DNA of 64,000 bases from Rhizobium sp. NLR16a (GCF_017948245.1 NZ_CP072865.1:893501-957500), one strand, 5' to 3'. Shown: positions 29,683 through 37,639, counted from the stretch's first letter. Numbers and translations: made by a program. Notes: a model not told the origin generated them from the sequence alone.

Positions 29683-29711
29683 ATCGCGGGCCTTGGAACC
29701 GGGCCCGCGAT
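29683..29711. terminator. Hairpin after the glycosyltransferase
   Basis: The arms atcgcgggcc (29683-29692) and ggcccgcgat (29702-29711) are a perfect match. The structure lies between the convergent glycosyltransferase and DUF1236 remnant. It was probably the terminator of the latter and may now serve both sides. Confidence 0.6.
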
Positions 29712-29721
29712 GCTTTCAGCT

Positions 29722-29873
29722 TATTGGATGACCTCGATCACCGCGCGGGCCTTCGGATTGACGAGCACACGACAACATAGCCGTAATCAGGTTGATCTGG
29801 GATTGTGGATCTCGACTGTGTCAGGAAGGGTCGTTCCGACTGCAACGTCACCTTCAAGCGTGACAGCGAACTA
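29722..29873 (-). pseudogene. DUF1236-family C-terminal remnant
   Basis: Read on the minus strand, three frame pieces line up with the end of a DUF1236 protein: DVAVGTTLPDTVEIHN, then PDYGYVVV, then VLVNPKARAVIEVIQ with a TAA stop at 29722. Each joint needs a frameshift or small deletion. The upstream end stops within a few bases of the 3' end of the tRNA at 29880. No start or signal peptide remains. This is a clear gene relic. Confidence 0.7.
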
Positions 29874-29879
29874 GAAAAA

Positions 29880-29955
29880 TGGTGGGCCCGGAGGGACTCG
29901 AACCCCCAACCAAGCGGTTATGAGCCGCCGGCTCTAACCATTGAGCTACAGGCCC
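29880..29955 (-). tRNA. tRNA-Ile2 (anticodon CAU, lysidine-modified)
   Basis: This 76-nt cloverleaf on the minus strand has CCA encoded. The acceptor stem is GGGCCTG/CGGGCCC, the D arm GCTC...GAGC, and the anticodon stem GGCGG/CCGCT with loop CTCATAA. The CAU anticodon could be Met or Ile2. The body (GGTTAGAGC, CTCATAA, CGCTTGG) follows E. coli ileX rather than elongator or initiator Met, so Ile2, with TilS-made lysidine at position 34, reading AUA, is preferred. Confidence 0.9.
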
Positions 29956-30156
29956 TCAGCGTCGGATGTCCGACGCCTGGTTGCCGGGGCAATGGTTCCC
30001 ACGGCATCGGTTCGCTCTAGCTCATATTGCAGGGAGCCACAAGCGGGCAGGGCAACATCTGTGGATGATGCATATTTCATGGGCAGAGGCACTGGAACCT
30101 TCGCATGGCGGATACACTTATTCGAATCATATTTCGCACGGAAAGGGCGATTGCAG

Positions 30157-30522
30157 ATGACTTCGAACAGTGCCGTGGTGCTCATCGTGGAGGATGAGCC
30201 GCTGATCCGGTTCAATATCCTCGATGTGCTGGAGGACGTCGGTCATGTGGCGCTGGAGGCGGCGAATGCGGATGAGGCGCTGGTGGTGCTGAAGGGGCGG
30301 CAGGATATCGATATCCTGTTCACTGACGTCAACATGGCCGGTTCGATGGATGGCATCCAGCTTGCCAAGCGGGTGAGGGCGATGCGGCCGAATATCGGCA
30401 TCATTATCACCTCCGGCATGGTGCGGCTCGATCCGATGGCGCTGCCCGCCAATACCGCCTTCCTGCCCAAGCCCTATCTGCACGACACGCTGATTGCGGC
30501 GATCGATTCCCTGATGGCATAA
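30157..30522 (+). CDS. Single-domain response regulator
   Basis: The 121-residue product is only a receiver domain: LIVEDEPLIRFNILDVLEDV (acidic pair near residues 12-13), phospho-acceptor Asp in ILFTDVNMAGSMDGI (about residue 55), the switch residue Ser in IIITSGM, and Lys in FLPKPY. It lacks an output domain, so it works by protein contact, as in CheY-like or phosphorelay roles. No kinase is adjacent. The ATG at 30157 follows GAAAGGGCGATTGCAG. It is convergent with cinS. Confidence 0.92.
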   Translation: MTSNSAVVLIVEDEPLIRFNILDVLEDVGHVALEAANADEALVVLKGRQDIDILFTDVNMAGSMDGIQLAKRVRAMRPNIGIIITSGMVRLDPMALPANTAFLPKPYLHDTLIAAIDSLMA

Positions 30523-30562
30523 ATGTCCTCCCCGATGAGGTGACGACCTCGGCTAACCGGGG

Positions 30563-30602
30563 CGCGCGGCCGCAAAACGGGGACAGGTTTTGCGGCCGCG
30601 CG
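30563..30602. terminator. 16-bp perfect hairpin between the receiver gene and cinS
   Basis: Arms cgcgcggccgcaaaac and gttttgcggccgcgcg pair perfectly with an 8-nt loop. It stands between convergent genes, so it may terminate both. No long T tail follows. Confidence 0.6.
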
Positions 30603-30653
30603 AGGCGCTGCGAGGCGAGCCCCTCTTCAGGCGCGGCGGAGGGGACCGCACCC

Positions 30654-30845
30654 TCAGCCGAAGCTGCTCTTCAGCGCCTCATTCTCATGCTGAGCCTTCT
30701 TTTCGTAGATTGTGAACAGCGCCATCGAAAGCAGATAGGAGAGGAACGGATCCCCTATCTGCGTGGCGATGTCGCGGGATGCGAGGACATGGCGCTCCAG
30801 GGCGGAGATGTCTTTCGGTGTTGCGGTTTCAACGAGGCGTTTCAT
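30654..30845 (-). CDS. cinS: CinS-like small regulatory protein
   Basis: The 63-residue product begins MKRLVETATPKDISALERHV and ends ALKSSFG. Its ATG overlaps the cinI stop (ATGA), the arrangement reported for cinS of R. leguminosarum, where cinI and cinS are translationally coupled. There CinS acts downstream of quorum sensing as an anti-repressor of the regulator PraR. The sequence is mainly helical with no DNA-binding motif, as expected for a protein that titrates a regulator. The call rests on position and size plus general resemblance. Confidence 0.85.
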   Translation of the reverse strand: MKRLVETATPKDISALERHVLASRDIATQIGDPFLSYLLSMALFTIYEKKAQHENEALKSSFG

Positions 30846-31507
30846 GCTGCCATCTCCAGGAATTGCGTCACGACCGAGCGGGCCGGAACATGTCTGACAT
30901 AAAGGGGTAGGGTCAGGCCGAGGGCGGCGCGCATCTTGCGCAGCACGCGGTCCGACACTTCGAAGGCGCCGCAGCAGACGGGATACTTGCCGTAGCCGTC
31001 GGCGCGGCCGAGTTCTTCCACTTCGGCGCCTGCGCGTTTGTAGACGCGCTTGAGATAGGGTTCGTAGTTGGAAATCATCGTATGGATGCCGTGGTCGAGC
31101 GCGCATTCGCAAAGCGCCAGCAGCATCATCGAGAAGGCGCGCCCGGCATCGATATTGGGGAAATCCTTGGCGATCGCCTCCTCGTCGATGCACATGCGCG
31201 TGCCTTCCCAGATGCCCGGGGCGACGAGATCGGCGGCAGCTGGAAAGGTCTCACGGAAGACGTCGTAGAGAAGCGTCGGACCGGTCGTCGGCATCAGCCG
31301 CATGCCGCCATAAAGGCGGGTGCGGCTGTCGTTGCACCAGACGAGGTAGGCCGGTGAAAGCGAATCGTAGCTGTCGCGTTCGTAAGGGCCGATGACAGGA
31401 ACGTCCCAGCCGAGCTGGTCGGCGAAGACCTTCTTTCGCAGGCGGAACATCTGCTCGAGTACGGCGGCGTGTTTCTGATACTCATGTGCCTGAATGATAA
31501 CGAACAT
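30842..31507 (-). CDS. cinI: N-acyl-homoserine lactone synthase CinI
   Basis: This LuxI-type enzyme makes an AHL from SAM and acyl-ACP; in R. leguminosarum and R. etli CinI makes the long-chain 3-hydroxy-C14:1 signal. The 221-residue product keeps the invariant N-terminal RLRKKVFADQLGWDVP, ERDSYDSLSPAYLVW, the core GGMRLMPTTGPTLL, and EGTRMCIDEEAI. The close match to the known CinI type over its whole length makes the assignment secure. It is transcribed from the region carrying two CCCTCAGATGGG repeats, away from cinR on the same strand, and is coupled to cinS. Confidence 0.95.
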   Translation of the reverse strand: MFVIIQAHEYQKHAAVLEQMFRLRKKVFADQLGWDVPVIGPYERDSYDSLSPAYLVWCNDSRTRLYGGMRLMPTTGPTLLYDVFRETFPAAADLVAPGIWEGTRMCIDEEAIAKDFPNIDAGRAFSMMLLALCECALDHGIHTMISNYEPYLKRVYKRAGAEVEELGRADGYGKYPVCCGAFEVSDRVLRKMRAALGLTLPLYVRHVPARSVVTQFLEMAA

Positions 31508-31571
31508 TTTGCCCTCCAGCGTTTGCAGTTCGTGGAGAGCACAATGGTTCAGGCGGGCCGGATCGGAAATT

Positions 31572-31597
31572 CCCTCAGATGGGCCCCCTCAGATGGG
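31572..31597 (-). promoter_or_regulatory. Candidate CinR-binding repeats upstream of cinI
   Basis: The 12-mer ccctcagatggg occurs twice, at 31572-31583 and 31586-31597, 14 bp apart (centre to centre). It lies 65-90 bp before the cinI start, where a LuxR-type activator site is expected. The tandem rather than palindromic layout is unusual for a lux-type box. Confidence 0.6.
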
Positions 31598-31717
31598 GGG
31601 ATTAGCCCAAAAGTATCAGGATTGGGTGGCGACGGGCAAAGACGAGGCGCGGCCGGGAAGGATCGCGATCCTCCGGCTGTTGAATCAACACGTATTTTCG
31701 GAAATCGATTCCGATTC

Positions 31718-32443
31718 TCAGGGATTGATGATGCGCAATTGCACGGCCCGCGAGGCCGCGGCCGAAATCGTGGCGCAGCCGAGCTTGAAGCGGGCAGTTT
31801 TCAGGTAGTCGCGCGTCGTGTGCTCCGATATGCCCAATATGACCGAGATATCCTTGTAATCCTTGCCGAGCGCCGTCCAGTGCAGGCACTCGATCTCGCG
31901 CGGCGACAATGTCGGCACCGGATCGTTCTCGCCATGCAGCTCATAAACGGCCTTGCGGTGGATCAGATGGGCGATCTCAATCCATTCATTGCGGCAGCGG
32001 CGCACGAGCTCGGCCCAGTCGTCGGCCGGAATGCGGGCGTTCAGCGACAGGAGCGCGCGGCGCTGCGCCTTGTCGGCGACGGGAATGGAATAGCCGTTGC
32101 CGCCGATGCCGTGCTTCTGGGCGTCGACCAGCATGGCATAGGCTTCCGGCGTCGGCTCGACCTCGCTCCAATCGAAGGGCAGCTGGCGCTCGAAGCCCTG
32201 CTTGACGATCGGATCGACCTTCACATAGCTGTTCAAGAGGTAGCGGGAGACCCAGGCATCCGGATAGGTGGTGCGCACGAAGGGGGAATCGATCTTGCTC
32301 GCGATCGTCTGGGCGAGATGGTAAGTCACGAAATCGAGGCCATATTCCGCCTGGAGAATACGGATGGCGGCATCCACATTGGTTGCGGCCTTGATCTGTT
32401 CGAAAGCGGGTTCGAACTTGTCGCTGTAGGTATTCTCGATCAT
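31718..32443 (-). CDS. cinR: LuxR-type AHL-responsive regulator CinR
   Basis: The 241-residue product has an N-terminal AHL-binding domain (residues about 15-165; [47 protein letters not shown]) and a C-terminal LuxR HTH ([40 protein letters not shown]). The invariant Trp/Tyr/Asp residues of the AHL pocket are present (DAW, YVKVDP). MIENTY at 32443 is the normal start. It activates cinI in related strains. The cinI start lies 210 bp downstream of the cinR stop. Confidence 0.95.
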   Translation of the reverse strand: MIENTYSDKFEPAFEQIKAATNVDAAIRILQAEYGLDFVTYHLAQTIASKIDSPFVRTTYPDAWVSRYLLNSYVKVDPIVKQGFERQLPFDWSEVEPTPEAYAMLVDAQKHGIGGNGYSIPVADKAQRRALLSLNARIPADDWAELVRRCRNEWIEIAHLIHRKAVYELHGENDPVPTLSPREIECLHWTALGKDYKDISVILGISEHTTRDYLKTARFKLGCATISAAASRAVQLRIINP

Positions 32444-32565
32444 TTCCGTTGTCCCAGTTCCCTCAATCCTACCGTGAGGACCGTCATAAATACAAGGCAT
32501 CCCCACATATGCGGGGAATGACAATCCGGCCGCCGCCTGCTAGCGCCTTCATGAGGAGACCTCAT

Positions 32566-32760
32566 ATGGACAGCAAGAGACCGTTCGAGATTGCCGAATG
32601 CCGACAGGCCGCCAAAGGCCTGAAATCCAGCTGGCAGGACATGGCAGGTTCCGAAGCGTTGATCCGCGCCCTTGTTGCCGAGCGCAACGGCGACACCCCG
32701 CTGGCACTGTTCTGGACCGAGGTCCACCGGGCACTTTGCCAGGAAAACAACGCCTTCTGA
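32566..32760 (+). CDS. 64-residue protein, unknown
   Basis: The product begins MDSKRPFEIAECRQAAKGLK and continues to VHRALCQENNAF. It appears soluble and largely helical, with one Trp-Gln-Asp-Met segment. GAGGAGACCTCAT precedes the ATG. It is divergent from cinR by 122 bp. No family is recognised. Its own promoter may overlap cinR control, but no operator was seen. Confidence 0.6.
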   Translation: MDSKRPFEIAECRQAAKGLKSSWQDMAGSEALIRALVAERNGDTPLALFWTEVHRALCQENNAF

Positions 32761-33060
32761 CATGGCCCGCCCCGGCGGGCGGCGTGAGGCTTCCCCGACA
32801 TGAGAGGCTCGGCCGGGCATCAATCAGCGCCGCGGCCGGATGGAACCACGCTTCGCGCATGCGCAGTTTTTCATCCCCGTTCCGTTTCCGATTTTGCGAG
32901 GAGAGTGTCGAGGGGCAATGTCGGGGGCGGGTGAAAGAAAAACCCGTACTCCGTGGATTTGTGCCAATATGCTTGACGAAGTGTTTCAAGCGGAAACAGC
33001 GGCGTTCGGGGAAGGAGGTTGGACTGTGCCATTTATTGACGCTCCGCCGTGCGCCGTTCT

Positions 33061-33456
33061 CCGGTGAGCCAAACCGCGCCCTCTATCCGCCCTCGGCTGA
33101 GGCACCGCATCCCTCTCTCCGCCATCCGTGAGGCAAGCTGCCCCTCTCTCCGCCCTCATCCTTGTCCGTTGCCGTTGGTGTATAAACGGGTTGCGCGACG
33201 GGGATACGGTCATAGGTTTCGGTAAAGACGAGGTCGACCGGGAGGCGCTTGGCAGTGTAGCCGGCATGGGTCCCGGCATTGTGCTCCACACGCGTGCCTC
33301 GATCTCCTGCTGGTCAGCCCGGTATAATGGGAGCCGTCGCTGCAGTGTAGGATACAGACGGTGACTTCCCTGGCGGCAGGCTAGCATGGCGAGCGCAGCG
33401 CGCCGGCGCCAGGGTGCTCCCGCGCCGGTGAGGCAAGCCGCACCCTATCTCCGCCC
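33061..33456 (+). repeat. Four copies of a 27-33-bp direct repeat
   Basis: The motif TGAGGCAAGCCGCACCCT followed by ATCTCCGCCC or a variant occurs with TGAG at 33065, 33098, 33129 and 33429. The first three are nearly tandem at 31-33-bp spacing, and the fourth is 300 bp away. The GIY-YIG pseudogene lies between copies 3 and 4. Nothing else is supported in 32761-33562. Confidence 0.7.
33178..33375 (-). pseudogene. GIY-YIG endonuclease-like pseudogene
   Basis: Minus-strand pieces read VCILHCSDGSHYTGLT (33360 down to about 33315), then QEIEARVW, then EHNAGTHAGYTAKRLPVDLV and FTETYDRI. These match the single-domain GIY-YIG family of YhbQ type (usual start YVYILRCSDGSLYTGLT). Two one-base deletions, near 33313 and 33287, break the frame, and the C-terminal third is missing or unrecognisable. 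I infer an inactive relic. Confidence 0.72.
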
Positions 33457-33562
33457 ATATCCTGATGTGCCCCGTCGCGGCTCGAAGAGCGAGGGCATCG
33501 GCATCCGGGGATGCAGTGCAATTGAACGGCGCCGTGCAAAATCTCGCGGCTGGCCGCTGGGG

Positions 33563-33802
33563 TCAACCGGCCTTGGCCGGCGGGGTGAGCCAGCCGTCGC
33601 GCGGCAGTTCCGGCCGTGGCGGCTTCGGGCGAAACTTCACCAGCACTTCACGTCCGTCGACGGAGGCCTGGGTGCGTTCCAGCGCGTCCCGCTCGGCGAC
33701 CGCCTGGCGCCAATGTTCGCTATCCCGGCCGTCAGGGCGGCCCTGTTCCTCCCAGATCGCATAGGCCCGCTTGCTAATCCATTCGTGGCGTCTGTCGCTC
33801 AT
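33563..33802 (-). CDS. DUF2934-family protein
   Basis: The 79-residue product begins MSDRRHEWISKRAYAIWEEQ, then GRPDGRDSEHWRQAVAERDA, the DUF2934 signature (RAYxIWEExGRPxGxxxxHWxxA). A Pro-rich tail follows (KFRPKPPRPELPRDGW). DUF2934 is common in rhizobia, of unknown function. The start at 33802 is the family norm. The next upstream gene on the same strand begins at 34034. Confidence 0.85.
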   Translation of the reverse strand: MSDRRHEWISKRAYAIWEEQGRPDGRDSEHWRQAVAERDALERTQASVDGREVLVKFRPKPPRPELPRDGWLTPPAKAG

Positions 33803-33827
33803 CCGTCGGTTCCGTCCGTGAAAGGCG

Positions 33828-34034
33828 TTATTCGGCAATTCTGTCCGGCAGAACAGGCGCGCGGCGCTTGGCTGCCATCAGCAAATCGAGTTCGATCGAG
33901 GAAGGCCCGAAACGGGTAAACAGGCTCTCGGCCTGGTCGCTGCGCAGGCCATATTTTGAGGCGAATTCATCAAGGCTGTAAGGACGGCCGCGCAGGACTC
34001 TGGCCCGCCGCTCCGGTTCACGGATTTGCGTCAT
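33828..34034 (-). CDS. DUF3606-like small protein
   Basis: The product (68 residues from ATG 34034, or 73 from 34049) has the pattern YSLDEFASKYGLRSDQAESL, then FTRFGPSSIELDLLMAAKRR. This resembles DUF3606 proteins, which are small, helical and of unknown function (roughly WxxKFGxSxxELxxAVxxVG). The gene lies just upstream of the DUF2934 gene (25 bp) and is probably co-transcribed with it. Similarity is by eye and moderate. Confidence 0.6.
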   Translation of the reverse strand: MTQIREPERRARVLRGRPYSLDEFASKYGLRSDQAESLFTRFGPSSIELDLLMAAKRRAPVLPDRIAE

Positions 34035-34387
34035 TGCTGGTAACCCCATCTGCTTTTGCGAAGTGCGCGAACAAAACAGATTACAGCCGCAAAAGTTCCG
34101 TGATTTTTCAGGGTTTTTTCCGCCTCCCGCACCATGCTCACGCGGCTGGCATGGATTTTCATGAACGCGGCGTACTGAGAAAATTTCGCCTAAAACATGC
34201 AGGAATTTCATGCGTTTAGGAAAACGGGTGCCACCTCGGCCGAGAAATGGGCTTTATTCACGAAAGGTTACTCTATAGAATCAATCGTGTTATTCGGTCC
34301 GCAGGGGCAAAAAAGACGCTGTGTTCCCCGCGTTCATGCCGACCGATCCAGGAGGATTTTGGCTTAATCCATCAAGAGGAGACAGAC
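34035..34387. other. Intergenic promoter region, no gene seen
   Basis: This 350-bp AT-richer gap lies between divergent small genes. A strong ribosome site (AAGAGGAGACAGAC, ending at 34387) lies at the right end. No clear promoter consensus or repeat family was identified. Confidence 0.4.
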
Positions 34388-34771
34388 ATGATGAATGCCC
34401 TGCCGCCACTTCATAACGGCCACGCGCCGTTTACCCTCCAGCAGCTGTTTCGCGAAGCACTTTACGCCTTCGAGGAGTGGGACAGCGAATTGACCGAACC
34501 GATCGTGACCCATGAAGGAAGGGTCATCCCGATAAGCTTCGTTTTCGAAGCCATGCGCGAATGCACCGATATCGTGCCGATGAATATCGTCGGCGCCGTC
34601 ACCGAGCGGCTGACCAAGCCGTGGGAGGGCGAAGGTCCGCTCGACCAGATGACCTTCTCGACGGCGGCACGCGTCATGCGCGTGCTGGTGCGCAAACGCC
34701 TCCTTGCGAACGGCACAGCGGACCTCGTGGCCGTCTCGGCGCATGCGGCCGAGGACCAGAGCCGCGATTGA
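34388..34771 (+). CDS. 127-residue protein, unknown
   Basis: The product begins MMNALPPLHNGHAPFTLQQL and ends AEDQSRD. It is predicted soluble, alpha/beta, with a possible helical core FVFEAMRECTDIVPMNIVGA and TFSTAARVMRVLVRKRLLAN. There is no signal peptide and no known catalytic motif. AGGAGACAGAC stands before the ATG at 34388. I do not recognise the family. A RIME1-like repeat follows 20 bp after the stop. Confidence 0.55.
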   Translation: MMNALPPLHNGHAPFTLQQLFREALYAFEEWDSELTEPIVTHEGRVIPISFVFEAMRECTDIVPMNIVGAVTERLTKPWEGEGPLDQMTFSTAARVMRVLVRKRLLANGTADLVAVSAHAAEDQSRD

Positions 34772-34791
34772 CGGGAAAGAAATCGCGGCCA

Positions 34792-34895
34792 AAGCATGTC
34801 GCGCAAAAGTGTGCTGCGGTTTTGCGATAAGGACATGCGTCAAACAAAGACCTAAAGCGCAAGAAGCGAATCTGAAAGATCGCGTTGCGCTTTAG
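34792..34895. repeat. RIME1-like intergenic mosaic element, copy 2
   Basis: This is the second copy of the element at 17601-17705, in the same orientation, with the same two palindromes (catgtcgcgcaaaa...ttttgcgataaggacatg and ctaaagcgc...gcgctttag). Differences are scattered substitutions. It sits in an intergenic gap after a plus-strand gene, as copy 1 does. Confidence 0.8.
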
Positions 34896-35086
34896 GAGCT
34901 GCGATCCTTTTCCGCTTCGTCGGAACCTCCCCCGATTCCAGCCGTTTACTGCATGATCCCAGTTCGTATCGGATTTGGGAATTATTCAGTTATTCAGCGC
35001 GTTACAGCGTTCTTGCTCGTCTTGAAATACGCGGCCGCTGGAATGCGCAGTCACAGCCCGTGAGATGACGGGCGAGGAATAGCACC

Positions 35087-35497
35087 ATGCTGAGATCCAT
35101 CGTTCATGAAATCATCGGCACACCGCGACGTGAGCCGGAACTCCCGCAATCGCTCGAGCAGTTTCGAGGCAGCAAACGGGTGCTGATCATCTTCGCCGAT
35201 GCGCAGGACGACCGCCCAGCAATCCAGGACGAATGGTTGCGGAACGCACAGATGCGCCTCATCGAGGAAGACGTCGAAGTTTTCATCATCGCCGGCGGCG
35301 GCGCCTTCTCGCTGTTCGACGATGCTTGGGAGCTTGATGCGGACGATATTCGCGAGCGGCTGCAGGGACCGCCTTACAGCGAGTTCGGGCTGATCCTGAT
35401 CGGGCGTGACGGCTCGGTGAAGCTGCGTTCGGGCGAGCCGCGCACGGTGGAAGAAATTTTCGCCGCGCTGGACAAGCTGCCGAAGAAGGCGTCGTGA
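35087..35497 (+). CDS. DUF4174-family protein
   Basis: The 136-residue product has a thioredoxin-like DUF4174 core: LEQFRGSKRVLIIFADAQDD, RLIEEDVEVFIIAGGGAFSL, and SEFGLILIGRDGSVKLRSGE. The last two match the second half of a thioredoxin fold, but no CxxC is present. No clear signal peptide is seen in the first 25 residues. It is of unknown function. It is convergent with the FCD-GntR gene. Confidence 0.85.
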   Translation: MLRSIVHEIIGTPRREPELPQSLEQFRGSKRVLIIFADAQDDRPAIQDEWLRNAQMRLIEEDVEVFIIAGGGAFSLFDDAWELDADDIRERLQGPPYSEFGLILIGRDGSVKLRSGEPRTVEEIFAALDKLPKKAS

Positions 35498-35525
35498 TAG
35501 CTGCGGGCGACGTGCGCCCACCCGT

Positions 35526-36236
35526 TCAGAGTTCGAAGGCTTCCTTGAGACCGAGGCTCTTGCGTTCGCGCAGGTCAAGATCGGACTCGATATGGGCGAT
35601 GTGATGCAGCATCAGCCGACAGGCGCGGTCGAGTTCGTTGCCTTCGATCGCCGAGATGATGTCGCCATGTTCGGAATGGCCGCAACTGGAAGCGGTCGAC
35701 TGGCCGTAGAGCGCGATGACGAGGGATGAGCGGGCGACGAGCTCCTCCATGAAACGCTGCATGATGGCGTTGCCCGAAATTTCCGCCAGCATCAGGTGGA
35801 AATCGCCGGATGCCTTGATCTCGGCGCGCCGCGCCGTCTGGCCGCGCTCGTTCATCAGGCGGCCTTCTTCCTGCAAAAGCTCTCGCAGATTCCTGATGTC
35901 ATCGGGGGTGATCCGCGCCGCCGCCTCGCGCAATATGCCGGGCTCGACGAGGCGCCGGGCGGAAAAGATCTGCCGCGCCTCATCAGGGGAGGGATAGGCG
36001 ACGAAGGCGCCGCGGTTCTTTTCGACGCTGACGAGGCCCTCATAGGAAAGCGCCTGCAGCGCCGCGCGGGCAAGTGTGCGGCTGACGTTGAAAAGTTTGC
36101 CGACATCGCCTTCGGAAAGCTTGGTGCCGGGGGAAAGCCTGCGCTCGACGATTGCCTCGCGAATGGCGTCGCGGATCTGGTGCGCGCCGGTTTCGGCGAC
36201 TTCTTCGGCCTGGATGGCCTTGGCGGCGGATTTCAT
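35526..36236 (-). CDS. GntR-family regulator, FCD type
   Basis: The 236-residue product has the N-terminal winged HTH (IRDAIREAIVERRLSPGTKL, SEGDVGKLFNVSRTLARAAL) and the C-terminal FCD domain (metal-binding His in DFHLMLAEISGNAIMQRFM, and HHIAHIESDLDL). FCD members bind carboxylates and control uptake and catabolism genes. It is divergent from the ABC operon (ATG 36503), so it is the likely regulator of that operon. The start at 36236 is the family-like one; a longer frame to 36284 exists. Confidence 0.92.
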   Translation of the reverse strand: MKSAAKAIQAEEVAETGAHQIRDAIREAIVERRLSPGTKLSEGDVGKLFNVSRTLARAALQALSYEGLVSVEKNRGAFVAYPSPDEARQIFSARRLVEPGILREAAARITPDDIRNLRELLQEEGRLMNERGQTARRAEIKASGDFHLMLAEISGNAIMQRFMEELVARSSLVIALYGQSTASSCGHSEHGDIISAIEGNELDRACRLMLHHIAHIESDLDLRERKSLGLKEAFEL

Positions 36237-36320
36237 GAAGACTATTCCCTGATGGCGGGCAAACCATACCCGGCTTCGCGGCAAAAGTTAAACGGAATTT
36301 GTCATCGAAACGCCGGTTAA

Positions 36321-36378
36321 ATTGTATACGATTTTCTGCGTAAATTGCAGACGATAGCCTAAATGATGTGCAGACGAT
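36321..36378. promoter_or_regulatory. Candidate GntR operator region
   Basis: In the 266-bp divergent gap, attgtatacgat (36321-36332) is nearly palindromic around GTATAC, as expected for FCD-type sites. gcagacgat is repeated at 36347-36355 and 36370-36378, 23 bp apart. Two classes of element in the one gap suggest that both promoters are controlled from here. Confidence 0.5.
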
Positions 36379-36502
36379 GCGGTGCCCATAAAATGTGCCT
36401 GCACGGTCTCGAGTATTAAAATCCTTTCCTGTTAATAGCTTAGTCGAGGTTGGATGCGATTGGCACGGCAGATGCATCGTCTTTCCCGAACAAGGGGAAG
36501 GC

Positions 36503-37594
36503 ATGATGTCGAAAGCGGCAGAGATCGATATAGTATCCGTTTCGAAGGTTTACGGAACGACGACGGCCGTGCATGGGATCAGCCTGAAGATTCCGGCCGG
36601 TTCCTATTGCTGCTTCCTCGGCCCGTCGGGCTGCGGCAAGACCTCGACGCTGCGAATGATCGCCGGCCATGAGAGCATTTCTTCGGGCGACATCAGGCTC
36701 GGCAAAACAGTCGTCACCGATCTTCCGCCAGCCAGGCGCGGCACGGCGATGATGTTCCAGTCCTACGCGCTTTTCCCGCATCTTGACCTGGTCGACAATG
36801 TCGCTTTCAGCCTCAAGATGAAGGGCGTCGACAAGCCTCAGCGGCGGGCCAAGGCGCTCGAGATGCTGAAGTTGATGCAGATGGAGCCCTATGCCAACCG
36901 GCGTCCGGCTCAGCTTTCCGGCGGCCAGCAGCAGCGTGTGGCGCTGGCCCGCGCCTTGATTACCGATCCGGAGGCGCTGTTGCTCGACGAGCCGCTGTCG
37001 GCGCTCGATCCGTTCCTGAAGATCCGCATGCGCGCCGAACTGAAGAAGCTGCAGAAGTCGCTCGGCATCACCTTCGTCCACGTCACCCACAGCCAGGAAG
37101 AGGCGATGGCGCTCGCCGACGTCATCGTCATCATGAATGACGGCCGGATCGAGCAGGCGGCGGCACCCCGCGAGGTTTTCGAGAAGCCGGCAACCGCCTT
37201 CGTCGCCCGCTTCATGGGTGATCACAACGTCTTGTCCGGCCGGGTGACGTCGAGCGCGGACGGCATGCTCGTCATGACCGTGCCGGAGGGGCAGAGCTTT
37301 TCCGTGCGGGGCGAGGGCAGGGAAGTCGGCGAGCCGGTCGATATCGGCATCCGCACCGATCGCGTGCGCCTGCAGGTGGCGACTGAGTGGACACTCGGCT
37401 TCAACGGCATCGTCGCTAACGTCGAATATCGCGGCTCCTCGGTGAAGATCACCGTTCTCGGCGCCGGCAGCGACGACTTCACCGTCATATCTGACGATAG
37501 CGACTATTTCGCCCGCCCGGTCGCCGTCGGTGACGCGGTCTCACTCAGCTGGGAACGTGAGGATGCGGTGCTTCTCGGCCGCGCCTCTGCATGA
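36503..37594 (+). CDS. ABC transporter ATPase, PotA-like
   Basis: The 363-residue ATPase has Walker A GPSGCGKTSTLRMIAG, Q-loop MMFQSYALFPHL, signature LSGGQQQRVALARALI, Walker B ALLLDEPLSALD and a C-terminal TOBE domain (residues about 285-360). PotA-type (spermidine/putrescine) ATPases have this length. It heads the operon, with AAGGGGAAGGC before the ATG. The binding protein and two permeases follow. The substrate is not fixed by the ATPase and is discussed under the operon. Confidence 0.93.
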   Translation: MMSKAAEIDIVSVSKVYGTTTAVHGISLKIPAGSYCCFLGPSGCGKTSTLRMIAGHESISSGDIRLGKTVVTDLPPARRGTAMMFQSYALFPHLDLVDNVAFSLKMKGVDKPQRRAKALEMLKLMQMEPYANRRPAQLSGGQQQRVALARALITDPEALLLDEPLSALDPFLKIRMRAELKKLQKSLGITFVHVTHSQEEAMALADVIVIMNDGRIEQAAAPREVFEKPATAFVARFMGDHNVLSGRVTSSADGMLVMTVPEGQSFSVRGEGREVGEPVDIGIRTDRVRLQVATEWTLGFNGIVANVEYRGSSVKITVLGAGSDDFTVISDDSDYFARPVAVGDAVSLSWEREDAVLLGRASA

Positions 37595-37639
37595 GCAATC
37601 AAAAACATCAACTTCCACATCAAGAAAAGGGGAACTGAC

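Noticed and set aside
32986..33387. 133-residue minus-strand ORF as a real gene
   Set aside because: It is a mixture of frames of the broken GIY-YIG gene and adjoining repeats.
33061..33456. CRISPR array
   Set aside because: Only three close copies with almost no spacer and one distant copy; no cas genes.
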